DNA of 6,137 nucleotides from positions 9,850 through 15,986 of the forward strand of contig DDPN01000001.1 in assembly GCA_002342205.1 (NCBI GenBank). Direction: 5' to 3'. Below are positions 1 to 5,435 of this stretch, piece by piece. Under the pieces are notes generated by a model. That model ran no database searches. It had not been told where the DNA came from and worked only from the letters and a program-made list of their open reading frames with translations. Every line of letters starts with the position of its first letter. Position 1 is the stretch's first letter. Made by a program: the position numbers and the translations under genes. This DNA is from Chitinophagaceae bacterium UBA2467. GTDB lineage: Bacteria; Bacteroidota; Bacteroidia; Chitinophagales; Chitinophagaceae.

Positions 1-939
1 TATTTTCCCGAGTCATTGGCTACCTTTTCACGTGATCTGGAAGCGGCACAGCCTACTATTTTTTTAGCGGTACCTCGTATTTGGGAAAAGTTCAGAGAAG
101 AGATTCTTAAAAAAATTCCACAACAACGATTGAATGTTTTATTAGGTCTTCCATTGATTGGACAGATCCTAAAAAAACTCATGCGAAAAAAACTAGGACT
201 CTCGCGCGTGCGTTTTGCTTTATCAGGTGCTTCGCCCTTGCATCCCTCGCTGCCACTTTTTTTTGCAAAGTTGGGCATCACTATTCAGGAAGCTTATGGC
301 ATGACTGAGAATATGGCACTCGCTACTATCAATCGAAAAGCAACTGCTCGTTTTGGAACGGTTGGTCAATCCTACGATGGCGTTGAATTAAAGTTGGGCG
401 AACAAAATGAAATATTAGTGCGCAGTGCCGCCAATATGATTGGTTATTATAAAGAGCCCGAACTTACCACAGCGTCTTTTGAAGATGGTTTTTTGAAAAC
501 TGGTGACGAGGGCCGTTTAGATGCAGACGGTTATTTATATATAACCGGGAGGCTCAAAGATTTATTTAAAACCAGTAAAGGGAAATATGTGGCGCCTGCT
601 CCAATTGAAAAAAAGCTTTTAGAGCATTCCTTGATCAGCCAGGTTTGTGTAGTTGGGTCAGGCGAGTCGCATGCGCTCGCTCTTTGCATGCTTACTACAA
701 CTTCAATCGCTGATCGCACACAATTAAGTCAAACTCTTTCTGCCATTCGTAAAAAAGTAAATGAACAACTAGATCCACACGAGCAACTTGCCAAATTAGT
801 AGTAGTACGAGAAGAGTGGACCATCGCGAATGGTTTTATTACGCCTACTTTAAAAATTCGTCGTAATTCAATTGATGCTCACTATGGTCCCTTCTACGCA
901 GGGTGGTTGCTAGCCGAGCATGATGCAGTGTGGGAATAA
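1..939 (+). CDS. Long-chain acyl-CoA synthetase (AMP-binding), 5'-truncated by window edge
   Basis: This is the C-terminal 312 residues of an ANL-superfamily adenylate-forming enzyme, which activates fatty acids to acyl-CoA through an acyl-AMP intermediate. The frame is open to base 1 (reading YFPESLATF), so the start lies outside the window and the TTG at 16 is not the true start. Motifs, numbered on the visible fragment, are: VPRIWEKF near 24-31, typical of long-chain acyl-CoA ligases; SGASPL near 75-80; YGMTEN (A5) at 99-104; TGDEG (A7) near 167-171; GRLKDLFKTSKGKYV (A8) near 183-197; and the C-terminal TPTLK, whose Lys285 is the A10 catalytic lysine. The full-length family is about 590-650 residues, so about half is missing, but the visible part looks intact. 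Family assignment is firm; chain-length specificity cannot be read. The gene could be called fadD-like, but I assign no symbol. Confidence 0.93.
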   Translation, partial: YFPESLATFSRDLEAAQPTIFLAVPRIWEKFREEILKKIPQQRLNVLLGLPLIGQILKKLMRKKLGLSRVRFALSGASPLHPSLPLFFAKLGITIQEAYGMTENMALATINRKATARFGTVGQSYDGVELKLGEQNEILVRSAANMIGYYKEPELTTASFEDGFLKTGDEGRLDADGYLYITGRLKDLFKTSKGKYVAPAPIEKKLLEHSLISQVCVVGSGESHALALCMLTTTSIADRTQLSQTLSAIRKKVNEQLDPHEQLAKLVVVREEWTIANGFITPTLKIRRNSIDAHYGPFYAGWLLAEHDAVWE

Positions 940-964
940 ACGGAGGGTATCTTTTATATTAATC

Positions 965-979
965 AATTGAATTTCAATT
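965..979. repeat. Small AT-rich inverted repeat after the acyl-CoA synthetase gene
   Basis: AATTGA and TCAATT form a perfect 6-bp dyad around a 3-base centre, 25 bases past the stop codon. It lacks GC pairs and a clear T-run, so it would make at best a weak terminator. It could also be a chance dyad in AT-rich DNA. Nothing else recognisable sits in the 150-bp gap between the two genes apart from the candidate promoter near its right end. Confidence 0.25.
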
Positions 980-1061
980 TATTTGAATCAAAGCAGAGTA
1001 GGTCTGTTTGTTAAAAATGACTTCGCTCTCTTTACAAAGCCCTTTAGCCGTTAAATAGTGC

Positions 1062-1069
1062 TACCTTCA
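1062..1069 (+). promoter_or_regulatory. Candidate -7 box for the PKD protein gene
   Basis: TACCTTCA matches the first six defined positions of the Bacteroidota -7 box TAnnTTTG and differs in the last two. It would place the transcript start near 1076, about 14 bases before the ATG at 1090. No convincing TTTG sits at the expected -33 spacing. An AAGGAG at 1069-1074 overlaps the end of the box. If the start is near 1076, that Shine-Dalgarno-like stretch would not be in the mRNA, so the two readings compete. Confidence 0.35.
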
Positions 1070-1089
1070 AGGAGCAAATCCTGTTGCTT

Positions 1090-2496
1090 ATGAAAAAGCT
1101 ATTATTTGTTTTGTTTGCGCTGGTGTTTACTCTTAGCAGCAAAGCACAAAACCCAACAAATTGCAGTTCTCTATTTGTATATACTATTAACGGTAACACT
1201 GTTTCATTCGTTCCTGCTGTTATCGGGGACTCTGCAACAACCCGACATATTTGGTATTTGGGCGATGGACGTGTTAGCGATACGCGTAGACCTGTTATTA
1301 CATATGCTCAATGTGGTACTTATACTGTAAAGCATGTTTTTAAAGTGTTGAATAATGTCGGAGCTGTTATTTGTGCAGACTCTACAACAGTTCCTGTGAT
1401 TATACCTTGTCAACAATGGTGTGAGTTGACTGCTAACTTCAATTTTACTGTTCAACCTCCCAGCAATGGTACTACAGTTGTCAATTTCACTAATACTTCT
1501 ACTAATCTGTTAGCTACTGATTCTTGTTTTTGGAATTTTGGAGATGGTACCACAGCAATAGGAGCAAGTCCATCACATACCTATCCAGCTAATGGGGTAT
1601 ACACGGTTTGCTTACGCATCAAGCGAAATCCGCCAAGTGCCGGGCTTGCACCATGTGTTCGTGAAATTTGTAAGCCAGTTACCGTTGCAAATATTAATTC
1701 TTGCAACATTCGTCCAAACTTTGTAAAAGTACCCTCTCCAACAGTACCGTTGCGTGCATTGTTTACCAACACCACTCCCATTCTTTCTGCAAACACAGCT
1801 ACTGCGCAGTGGATTTTTGGGGATGGTACTACAGCTACAACTTGGAATGCGGAACATACTTACCCAGCTCCAGGACGTTATCGCGTCTGTTTAAAAGTAT
1901 TCTACGGTAATAACTGCATCAGTGATATGTGTGATTCTGTTACTATCGAACAGCCACGAGTAATTCGATGTGACAGTGTGTTTGTCAGAATTGCCACACG
2001 TAGAGAGCCCACACAGCCTAATAGAGTATTTTTTTACACTACGAATAATGTTCCTGTTACGCAAGAGACATGGACAATTACACCATTGGGAGGACAAAAC
2101 GTATCGGTAGTTACTTATAATCAAATTAATCCCGTTCATACTTTCACGATGCCCGGGTCTTATCGCGTTTGCTTACGTGCAGTTACGCTTGGAAATTGTG
2201 TAAAGGAAATGTGTGATTCAATTCAAGTAGGTGCGGCATCTAATTTATGTGAACTTACCGCTTATCCAAACCCGGCACAATCACAAGTGAGTGTGTATGT
2301 GAATCTTACTCAGCCTCGATTGATTAATGCTATTTTATTCAATAGTCAGTTTACACAGGTAGGTAGTATTTCCCAGTGGGGAACTGTAGGAAACAACCAG
2401 GTTAGTTTCAATATCGGTGCGCTTCCAGCTGGGCCTTATATTATTCGAGTTACTGCCGGAGATCGTACCTGTTTTGCTCGATTTAGTAAGATGTAA
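1090..2496 (+). CDS. Secreted PKD-repeat protein with T9SS C-terminal sorting domain
   Basis: A 468-residue predicted surface or extracellular protein. Residues 1-19 are a classic signal peptide (MKKLLFVLFALVFTLSSKA) with likely cleavage before Gln20. PKD-like beta-sandwich domains follow at about 24-106, 110-200 and 205-286, with signature cores LGDGR, FGDGTT and FGDGTT and the paired HTY..G.Y.V strand. A fourth, degenerate copy at 293-380 keeps HTFTMPGSYRVCLRA but has lost the GDG turn. Residues 386-468 (LTAYPNPAQSQVSVYV to the end) match the Por-type tail used for type IX secretion and anchoring. Domains 2-4 share VCL[RK] followed by C-x4-C, suggesting disulfides. The ATG at 1090 gives the best signal peptide; an in-frame TTG at 1084 lies 9 bases after AAGGAG and would add two residues. 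No enzymatic domain is visible, so an adhesin or structural role is inference. The gene ends 11 bases before a convergent gene. Confidence 0.9.
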   Translation: MKKLLFVLFALVFTLSSKAQNPTNCSSLFVYTINGNTVSFVPAVIGDSATTRHIWYLGDGRVSDTRRPVITYAQCGTYTVKHVFKVLNNVGAVICADSTTVPVIIPCQQWCELTANFNFTVQPPSNGTTVVNFTNTSTNLLATDSCFWNFGDGTTAIGASPSHTYPANGVYTVCLRIKRNPPSAGLAPCVREICKPVTVANINSCNIRPNFVKVPSPTVPLRALFTNTTPILSANTATAQWIFGDGTTATTWNAEHTYPAPGRYRVCLKVFYGNNCISDMCDSVTIEQPRVIRCDSVFVRIATRREPTQPNRVFFYTTNNVPVTQETWTITPLGGQNVSVVTYNQINPVHTFTMPGSYRVCLRAVTLGNCVKEMCDSIQVGAASNLCELTAYPNPAQSQVSVYVNLTQPRLINAILFNSQFTQVGSISQWGTVGNNQVSFNIGALPAGPYIIRVTAGDRTCFARFSKM

Positions 2497-2507
2497 TTAG
2501 TATTTAA

Positions 2508-2819
2508 TCAATGCGTTTTACATTTTGCGCAATCTAGTATGATTGTGTTGATTGGTATAGCATCACCAATGTCTAACACATTTGTTTCCTGTTCATGAAA
2601 ACTGCATAAGGGAACTACAAATATTTCAGCATTTCCTTTTTCATGGAGTTGGACAAGTGAGCCATTTACGGCAATTCTATTACAACTAACTTCAGCGCAC
2701 CAAATTATCCATTGTGTGGAGTTGTTATTAAAATGCATTCTCCAATTTCCACATTTGCAAACAGTCGGTTTTGGTCCATTATATAATTTCACTAGTCCCA
2801 TTTTACATGTGTTACCCAT
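2508..2819 (-). CDS. Small cysteine-rich protein, probable zinc-binding, function unknown
   Basis: A 103-residue protein that I do not recognise with certainty. Ordered metal-ligand candidates are C21-x-C23, C41-x4-C46, C72-x2-H75 (within VVPLCSFH) and C97-x2-C100. The spacing suggests one or two zinc sites. The layout CxC, then C-x4-C, then GSLVQ, then VPLCxxH recalls small bacterial proteins with a GxxV...VPLCxxC/H core, but this is a resemblance from memory and not a demonstrated family match. There is no signal peptide or membrane segment, so it is probably cytoplasmic. The ATG at 2819 is used; a second ATG at codon 7 would also keep every paired motif. It stands alone on the minus strand, convergent with the PKD gene and divergent from the histidine kinase. 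The motif pattern, rather than a simple random open frame, supports it as a real gene. Confidence 0.65.
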   Translation of the reverse strand: MGNTCKMGLVKLYNGPKPTVCKCGNWRMHFNNNSTQWIIWCAEVSCNRIAVNGSLVQLHEKGNAEIFVVPLCSFHEQETNVLDIGDAIPINTIILDCAKCKTH

Positions 2820-2839
2820 GAGAGAGTACTACACGTATG

Positions 2840-2847
2840 CAAATTCA
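2840..2847 (-). promoter_or_regulatory. Weak candidate -7 box for the cysteine-rich protein gene
   Basis: Read on the minus strand this is TGAATTTG, one mismatch from TAnnTTTG. It would start the transcript about 13 bases before the ATG at 2819. No supporting -33 element was found. Confidence 0.25.
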
Positions 2848-2868
2848 TTCTACTTTGTTGAATATCAT

Positions 2869-2906
2869 TAGGTATTTTCCGCAATAGACTACCGTATTAA
2901 TACCTA
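2869..2906. repeat. Inverted repeat with nested palindrome in the divergent spacer
   Basis: TAGGTATT (2869-2876) and AATACCTA (2899-2906) are perfect 8-bp inverted copies separated by 22 bases. The right arm also belongs to a perfect 10-bp palindrome, GTATTAATAC (2894-2903). The structure lies between the cysteine-rich gene and the kinase/regulator operon and is not followed by a T-run, so an operator is more likely than a terminator. The regulator is unknown; autoregulation by the neighbouring LuxR-type protein is a guess. Confidence 0.4.
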
Positions 2907-2946
2907 TAAGTTGAAGAAAAATGATAATAGTTAGTAGATAAGTAAA

Positions 2947-2954
2947 TATCTTTT
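2947..2954 (+). promoter_or_regulatory. Candidate -7 box for the histidine kinase operon
   Basis: TATCTTTT differs from TAnnTTTG only at the last base and would give a leader of roughly 37 bases before the ATG at 2998. A competing box, TATATTCA at 2975-2982, would leave a leader of about 9 bases. The sequence does not decide between them. Confidence 0.3.
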
Positions 2955-2959
2955 AAATT

Positions 2960-2978
2960 GATTATACCATCGATTATA
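2960..2978. repeat. Short direct repeat upstream of the kinase gene
   Basis: GATTATA occurs at 2960-2966 and again at 2972-2978, a 12-base step close to one helical turn. The pair is flanked by AATTGA (2956-2961) and its inverse TCAATT (2980-2985). The phasing would suit a dimeric regulator, but the DNA is AT-rich and chance cannot be excluded. Confidence 0.25.
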
Positions 2979-2997
2979 TTCAATTAACTGACAATTT

Positions 2998-3750
2998 ATG
3001 AATGCATATGAAGCGAGGGTTCTTATTGCTGTTGCGATTTCCACTTTTTTGATTGCGTTAATAGTCACTGTTTTGGTGATATTGTTGTTTATTCAGCATC
3101 GGAAAAATTTATTATTACAACAAAAAACCTCAATGGGTGAAATTGCTTCACTTGAATTTGAAAGGGCAAGAATCGCTGCCGATTTACATGATGATTTGGG
3201 GCCTTTACTCGCTGCTATCAAATTTAGAGTTGGATTATTGTCACCATCTAGTAGCGAGGATCAGGAAGAAATTAAGCAATCCGTAGACCATTTGGATGAA
3301 GCAATACAGCGTCTTCGAAAAATATCAAATAATTTATTACCGACTGCGCTTGAACGGAAGGGGTTGGTTGATGCCGTTTACGAATTGATCAATCAGGCTA
3401 TGCGCGTTAAGAATATAACTATTGAATTTAAATATGATACTTTCCCGGCTCTTTCAAAGGATTATGAAGTGCATTTTTATCGCATTATTCAAGAGAGCCT
3501 ATCTAATTGTTTAAAACATGCCAATGCTACAAACCTGCGAATTGCTTTAACAAGTAACGATAATGTCATTAATCTACAAATTATAGATAATGGCAAAGGA
3601 CTCCCTGCCAATTTTTCTTTAGAGGGTATTAGTGGAAGGGGATTAATTGGCCTTAAAAACAGAGCCAGTATTATGGGAGGAGAATTACTCATTCACTCAC
3701 ATCCTGAAAAAGGCACAATTTTGGAATTTGAAATACCTATTCATGCATAA
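2998..3750 (+). CDS. Membrane-anchored sensor histidine kinase (HisKA_3 / NarL-partner type)
   Basis: A 250-residue two-component sensor kinase. Residues 8-33 form one strongly hydrophobic membrane helix. A short coiled linker (34-55) leads to the HisKA_3 dimerisation and phosphoacceptor helix ERARIAADLHDDLGPLLAAI, with phospho-accepting His64 and the typical acidic Asp65 after it. The HATPase_c domain follows: N-box RIIQESLSN ending at Asn170, G1 box DNGKG (197-201), and G2 region GRGLIGLKNRA (213-223) before a GT.LEFEIP end. All catalytic elements look intact. There is no periplasmic, PAS, GAF or TPR sensor domain, so the input is probably sensed at the membrane or through a partner. The last 8 bases overlap the response regulator gene, indicating one transcript with coupled translation. 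The ATG at 2998 immediately precedes the membrane helix and is a natural start. Confidence 0.93.
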   Translation: MNAYEARVLIAVAISTFLIALIVTVLVILLFIQHRKNLLLQQKTSMGEIASLEFERARIAADLHDDLGPLLAAIKFRVGLLSPSSSEDQEEIKQSVDHLDEAIQRLRKISNNLLPTALERKGLVDAVYELINQAMRVKNITIEFKYDTFPALSKDYEVHFYRIIQESLSNCLKHANATNLRIALTSNDNVINLQIIDNGKGLPANFSLEGISGRGLIGLKNRASIMGGELLIHSHPEKGTILEFEIPIHA

Positions 3751-4411
3751 TAAAGCCAAAACACGGTTAGCGATTGCCGATGATCATGAAATTTTCCGTC
3801 AAGGGTTTAAAGCACTCATTGCCCGTCAAGCGGGTCTTGAATTGGTAGGAGAAGCTGGAAATGGAAAAGATCTCTTGGGGCTTATCGTTCGCTTACAACC
3901 TGAATTAGTTTTTGTAGATATTAAAATGCCAATCATGGATGGCATTGACACAACGCGAGAAATAAAAAGTTCTTTTCCTTCCACAAAAGTTATTGCACTT
4001 TCCATGTTCAATGATGATCACTTGGTAAGTGACATGCTGCATGCCGGAGCATCTGGTTATTTATTAAAAGACGCAACACAAGAAGAATTAATCAATGCAA
4101 TCAATGCTGTAATGAGCGGGGGATCCTATTTTTGTAGGGATACTTCGGAAAGAATTACCGCATTAGTAGAAACAAATTATTTTTATCCTGAAAAGGGAAA
4201 TCTGCGTCTACGATTTTCTGACCGAGAAATTAAAATAATTCGATTGATTTGCGAGCAGTATACCACGAAGGAAATTGCTAGTATACTTGGATTAAGCAAT
4301 CGTACCATCGACGCACAACGTGATACTATTCAGCAAAAAACCAATTCTAAAAATATGGTAGGAATTGCTTTATACGCTATCAAGAACGGAATTTACAAAT
4401 TGGAGTTGTAG
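3743..4411 (+). CDS. NarL/LuxR-type DNA-binding response regulator
   Basis: A 222-residue response regulator and the evident partner of the kinase just upstream. The receiver domain (about 7-125) has the acidic pair Asp13-Asp14, phospho-acceptor Asp59 in VFVDIKMP, switch Ser87 in VIALS and conserved Lys109 in GYLLKDA. The LuxR-type helix-turn-helix (about 158-218) contains FSDREIKIIRLICEQYTTKEIA and SNRTIDAQRDTIQQKT, where the recognition helix has Asp-Ala-Gln in place of the more usual Glu-x-His. The ATG at 3743 is chosen because the receiver starts right after it. The frame is open further upstream (to 3647), but that part only overlaps kinase coding sequence. The start lies inside the kinase stop region (8-base overlap). 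The targets cannot be read from the sequence; the inverted repeats upstream of the operon are candidates. Confidence 0.94.
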   Translation: MHNKAKTRLAIADDHEIFRQGFKALIARQAGLELVGEAGNGKDLLGLIVRLQPELVFVDIKMPIMDGIDTTREIKSSFPSTKVIALSMFNDDHLVSDMLHAGASGYLLKDATQEELINAINAVMSGGSYFCRDTSERITALVETNYFYPEKGNLRLRFSDREIKIIRLICEQYTTKEIASILGLSNRTIDAQRDTIQQKTNSKNMVGIALYAIKNGIYKLEL

Positions 4412-4473
4412 ACTTGACAACCGCTGGTTCTAACTTCTTGAAGCCAGACTTGGAAGCAATTCTTGAATTATTT

Positions 4474-5109
4474 CTACTTTTTAAAAAATGATGCGTCAAG
4501 ATAAAAGACGGTATCAATAAAAAAAGGAACTCCATTATTAGTCAACACATTTTCGTCATGAAGATCTTCCAGAATCAGACCCAAATCCGGACTGAAATAA
4601 TCATTATTCTTTTTTAGTAGAAATCCATTCTTATCTAAAAATTCTTTAACTGATTCAACATTTGTAATCTCAGTTATCTCAATGAAAGGTTGTTTAACTA
4701 CTGAATAAAGTGTTTTTTCCTTCTCGTAAAAACCGATCAGTTGATAAGCGGTTTCAGGGAAAAAATAATTATGGATTAAAAGGCTGTGAAAATAGTCGGA
4801 CCAAAACAGGTAGAAAATGGAATCATTTAGTTTGTAAACATAACGCTCGTCTTGATGTAAATAAACCCGCTGCTCAGCCCCACTTGCAATAAATCGGCTT
4901 TCATCGTGATCAGTGAACCATAACCGATTTTGATTGATCCAGGAGATCAGCTTCTCTGCTTCTTTTTCTTTTGTGAACTCAGGTTCTTGAGAGATTCTAC
5001 TTGTTTCCTGGCTTTTTCTAAGGTGGTAGGCCGCTGCACAGATAAGATCCGTTGTTGCATGATCGCCAACTCCTGAAATGATACTTTGTAGTTCATGCTT
5101 TACATTCAT
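4474..5109 (-). CDS. Kinase-fold protein, putative polyvalent protein kinase-like
   Basis: A 211-residue protein with a reduced protein-kinase or aminoglycoside-phosphotransferase-like fold. The N-terminal helical region (1-64) carries ELQSIISG and AAYHLRKSQ. Then come a glycine-loop-like ASGAEQRVYL (75-84), a probable ATP-binding Lys93 in YVYKL, a hinge-like VVKQPFI (137-143), a catalytic-loop-like EDLHDENVL (181-189, with His184, Asp185 and Asn187) and a DFG-equivalent FFIDT with Asp199. The key residues are present although the C-lobe ends almost immediately after the DFG position, so it is very short for a kinase. From family knowledge, similar Bacteroidota proteins are often found on conjugative elements and prophages. 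The substrate is unknown. The gene lies on the 3' side of the tRNA-Arg gene on the same strand and converges with the response regulator, with 62 bases between stops. No integrase or transfer gene accompanies it here. Confidence 0.8.
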   Translation of the reverse strand: MNVKHELQSIISGVGDHATTDLICAAAYHLRKSQETSRISQEPEFTKEKEAEKLISWINQNRLWFTDHDESRFIASGAEQRVYLHQDERYVYKLNDSIFYLFWSDYFHSLLIHNYFFPETAYQLIGFYEKEKTLYSVVKQPFIEITEITNVESVKEFLDKNGFLLKKNNDYFSPDLGLILEDLHDENVLTNNGVPFFIDTVFYLDASFFKK

Positions 5110-5114
5110 TTACA

Positions 5115-5122
5115 CAAAGGTA
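5115..5122 (-). promoter_or_regulatory. Exact -7 box immediately before the kinase-like gene
   Basis: On the minus strand this reads TACCTTTG, an exact match to TAnnTTTG. It ends six bases before the ATG at 5109, so transcription would begin at about that ATG, giving a leaderless or nearly leaderless mRNA. No clear -33 TTTG lies at the expected spacing. Confidence 0.45.
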
Positions 5123-5134
5123 AAAAATACAAAT

Positions 5135-5178
5135 TACTTACCCATAAGTAGGAAGCAACACATTATCAACTACTTACC
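5135..5178. repeat. TACTTACC direct repeat with a hairpin-forming first copy
   Basis: TACTTACC occurs at 5135-5142 and 5171-5178, 36 bases apart. The first copy is part of a perfect dyad, TACTTA-CCCA-TAAGTA (5135-5150). The pair lies just upstream of the kinase-like gene's -7 box, where a regulator could bind. A 36-base step is not a whole number of helical turns at 10.5 bp, so same-face binding is only approximate. Confidence 0.3.
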
Positions 5179-5203
5179 ATTAAATTAAAACGGTCACCAG
5201 ATA

Positions 5204-5238
5204 TTATTTCAAATGACCATTATTATTTTCTGAAATAA
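5204..5238. repeat. AT-rich inverted repeats downstream of the tRNA
   Basis: TTATTTC (5204-5210) is inverted as GAAATAA (5232-5238). A tighter alternative dyad pairs TTATTT (5223-5228) with AAATAA (5233-5238) around a 4-base loop. A separate GGTCA/TGACC pair (5192-5196 and 5214-5218) overlaps. These could help end tRNA transcription, but there are no GC-rich stems next to T-runs. Confidence 0.25.
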
Positions 5239-5241
5239 CAA

Positions 5242-5281
5242 GTAGTCCCGACAGGCATTTTGCCGTAGGCAAAAACCTGTC
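5242..5281 (-). repeat. Hairpin copying the tRNA-Arg T-arm and 3' acceptor strand
   Basis: On the minus strand this 40-nt segment begins with GACAGGTT and ends with CCTGTCGGGACTAC. The tRNA's own T-arm and acceptor end has ACAGGTT, a 5-base remainder of the loop, and the same CCTGTCGGGACTAC. Here the loop remainder is replaced by an 18-base insert. The insert's core, GCC-TAC-GGC with T- and A-runs on either side, folds as a second stem. The whole forms a hairpin of 6 outer pairs (5250-5255 with 5276-5281) and 7 inner pairs (5258-5264 with 5268-5274) around a 3-base loop. The match to the tRNA stops just short of the CCA end. It may be an integration scar, a dispersed palindromic repeat or a processing/termination hairpin for the tRNA. 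No D-arm or anticodon arm is present, so it is not a second tRNA. Confidence 0.75.
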
Positions 5282-5295
5282 ACCTTATTATAAAA

Positions 5296-5370
5296 TGGTA
5301 GTCCCGACAGGAATCGAACCTGTATCTAAAGTTTAGGAAACTTCTATTCTATCCATTGAACTACGGGACC
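5296..5370 (-). tRNA. tRNA-Arg, anticodon CCU
   Basis: A complete cloverleaf reads on the minus strand. The acceptor stem is GGTCCCG with CGGGACT (the first pair is a G-U wobble). The D-stem is GTTC with GAAT around a loop containing GG. The anticodon stem is GAAGT with ACTTT, closing the 7-base loop TTCCTAA with anticodon CCT at plus positions 5335-5337. The variable region has 4 bases, and the T-arm is ACAGG-TTCGATT-CCTGT. Discriminator A73 is at 5299 and CCA is encoded at 5296-5298. CCU reads the AGG arginine codon. Part of the 3' end is duplicated 56 bases further downstream. Confidence 0.95.
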
Positions 5371-5405
5371 GGTGATAATGCGCAGTGCTTGCTTATCAAA
5401 GAGTG

Positions 5406-5413
5406 CAAATATA
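5406..5413 (-). promoter_or_regulatory. -7 box for tRNA-Arg
   Basis: On the minus strand this reads TATATTTG, an exact match to TAnnTTTG. It would start transcription near 5399, leaving a precursor leader of about 29 bases before the mature tRNA 5' end at 5370. A TTTG at 5445-5442 is further upstream than the usual -33 spacing, so only the -7 box is well supported. Confidence 0.5.
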
Positions 5414-5435
5414 GGAGTAAAAACTCCCTTATATT
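5408..5435. repeat. Imperfect palindrome between divergent tRNA and sigma promoters
   Basis: AATATA-GGAGT-AAAA-ACTCC-CT-TATATT reads as an 11-bp inverted repeat with a 2-base bulge and a 4-base loop. It includes most of the tRNA -7 box on the left and a weak -7-like TATATTG for the sigma gene on the right. It could be an operator for both directions or a hairpin in a transcript that crosses it. Confidence 0.4.

Noticed and set aside
1204..2139. Several minus- and plus-strand open frames within the PKD gene
   Set aside because: They lie inside a well-supported gene, have no domain-like composition, and follow from the AT-rich repeats of that gene.
3647..3742. Upstream extension of the response regulator reading frame
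   Set aside because: It overlaps the conserved G2 end of the kinase in another frame and adds no domain. The receiver domain begins directly after the ATG at 3743.
4458..4481. Terminator between the convergent regulator and kinase-like genes
   Set aside because: AATTC-TT-GAATT has only a 2-base loop and no GC core. The nearby T-run is short, so I cannot support a terminator here.
4710..4892. A 60-residue plus-strand open frame
   Set aside because: It is antisense to the kinase-fold gene, whose motifs are conserved. The plus-strand product shows no recognisable feature.
5242..5281. A second tRNA gene or tRNA pseudogene
   Set aside because: Only the T-arm and acceptor-strand likeness is present. 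There is no D-arm, anticodon arm or 5' acceptor strand, so it is recorded as a repeat/hairpin instead.
5242..5370. A complete integrated element bounded by the two tRNA-end copies
   Set aside because: The copies are only 56 bases apart and enclose no gene. At most this is a scar or a tandem attachment remnant.
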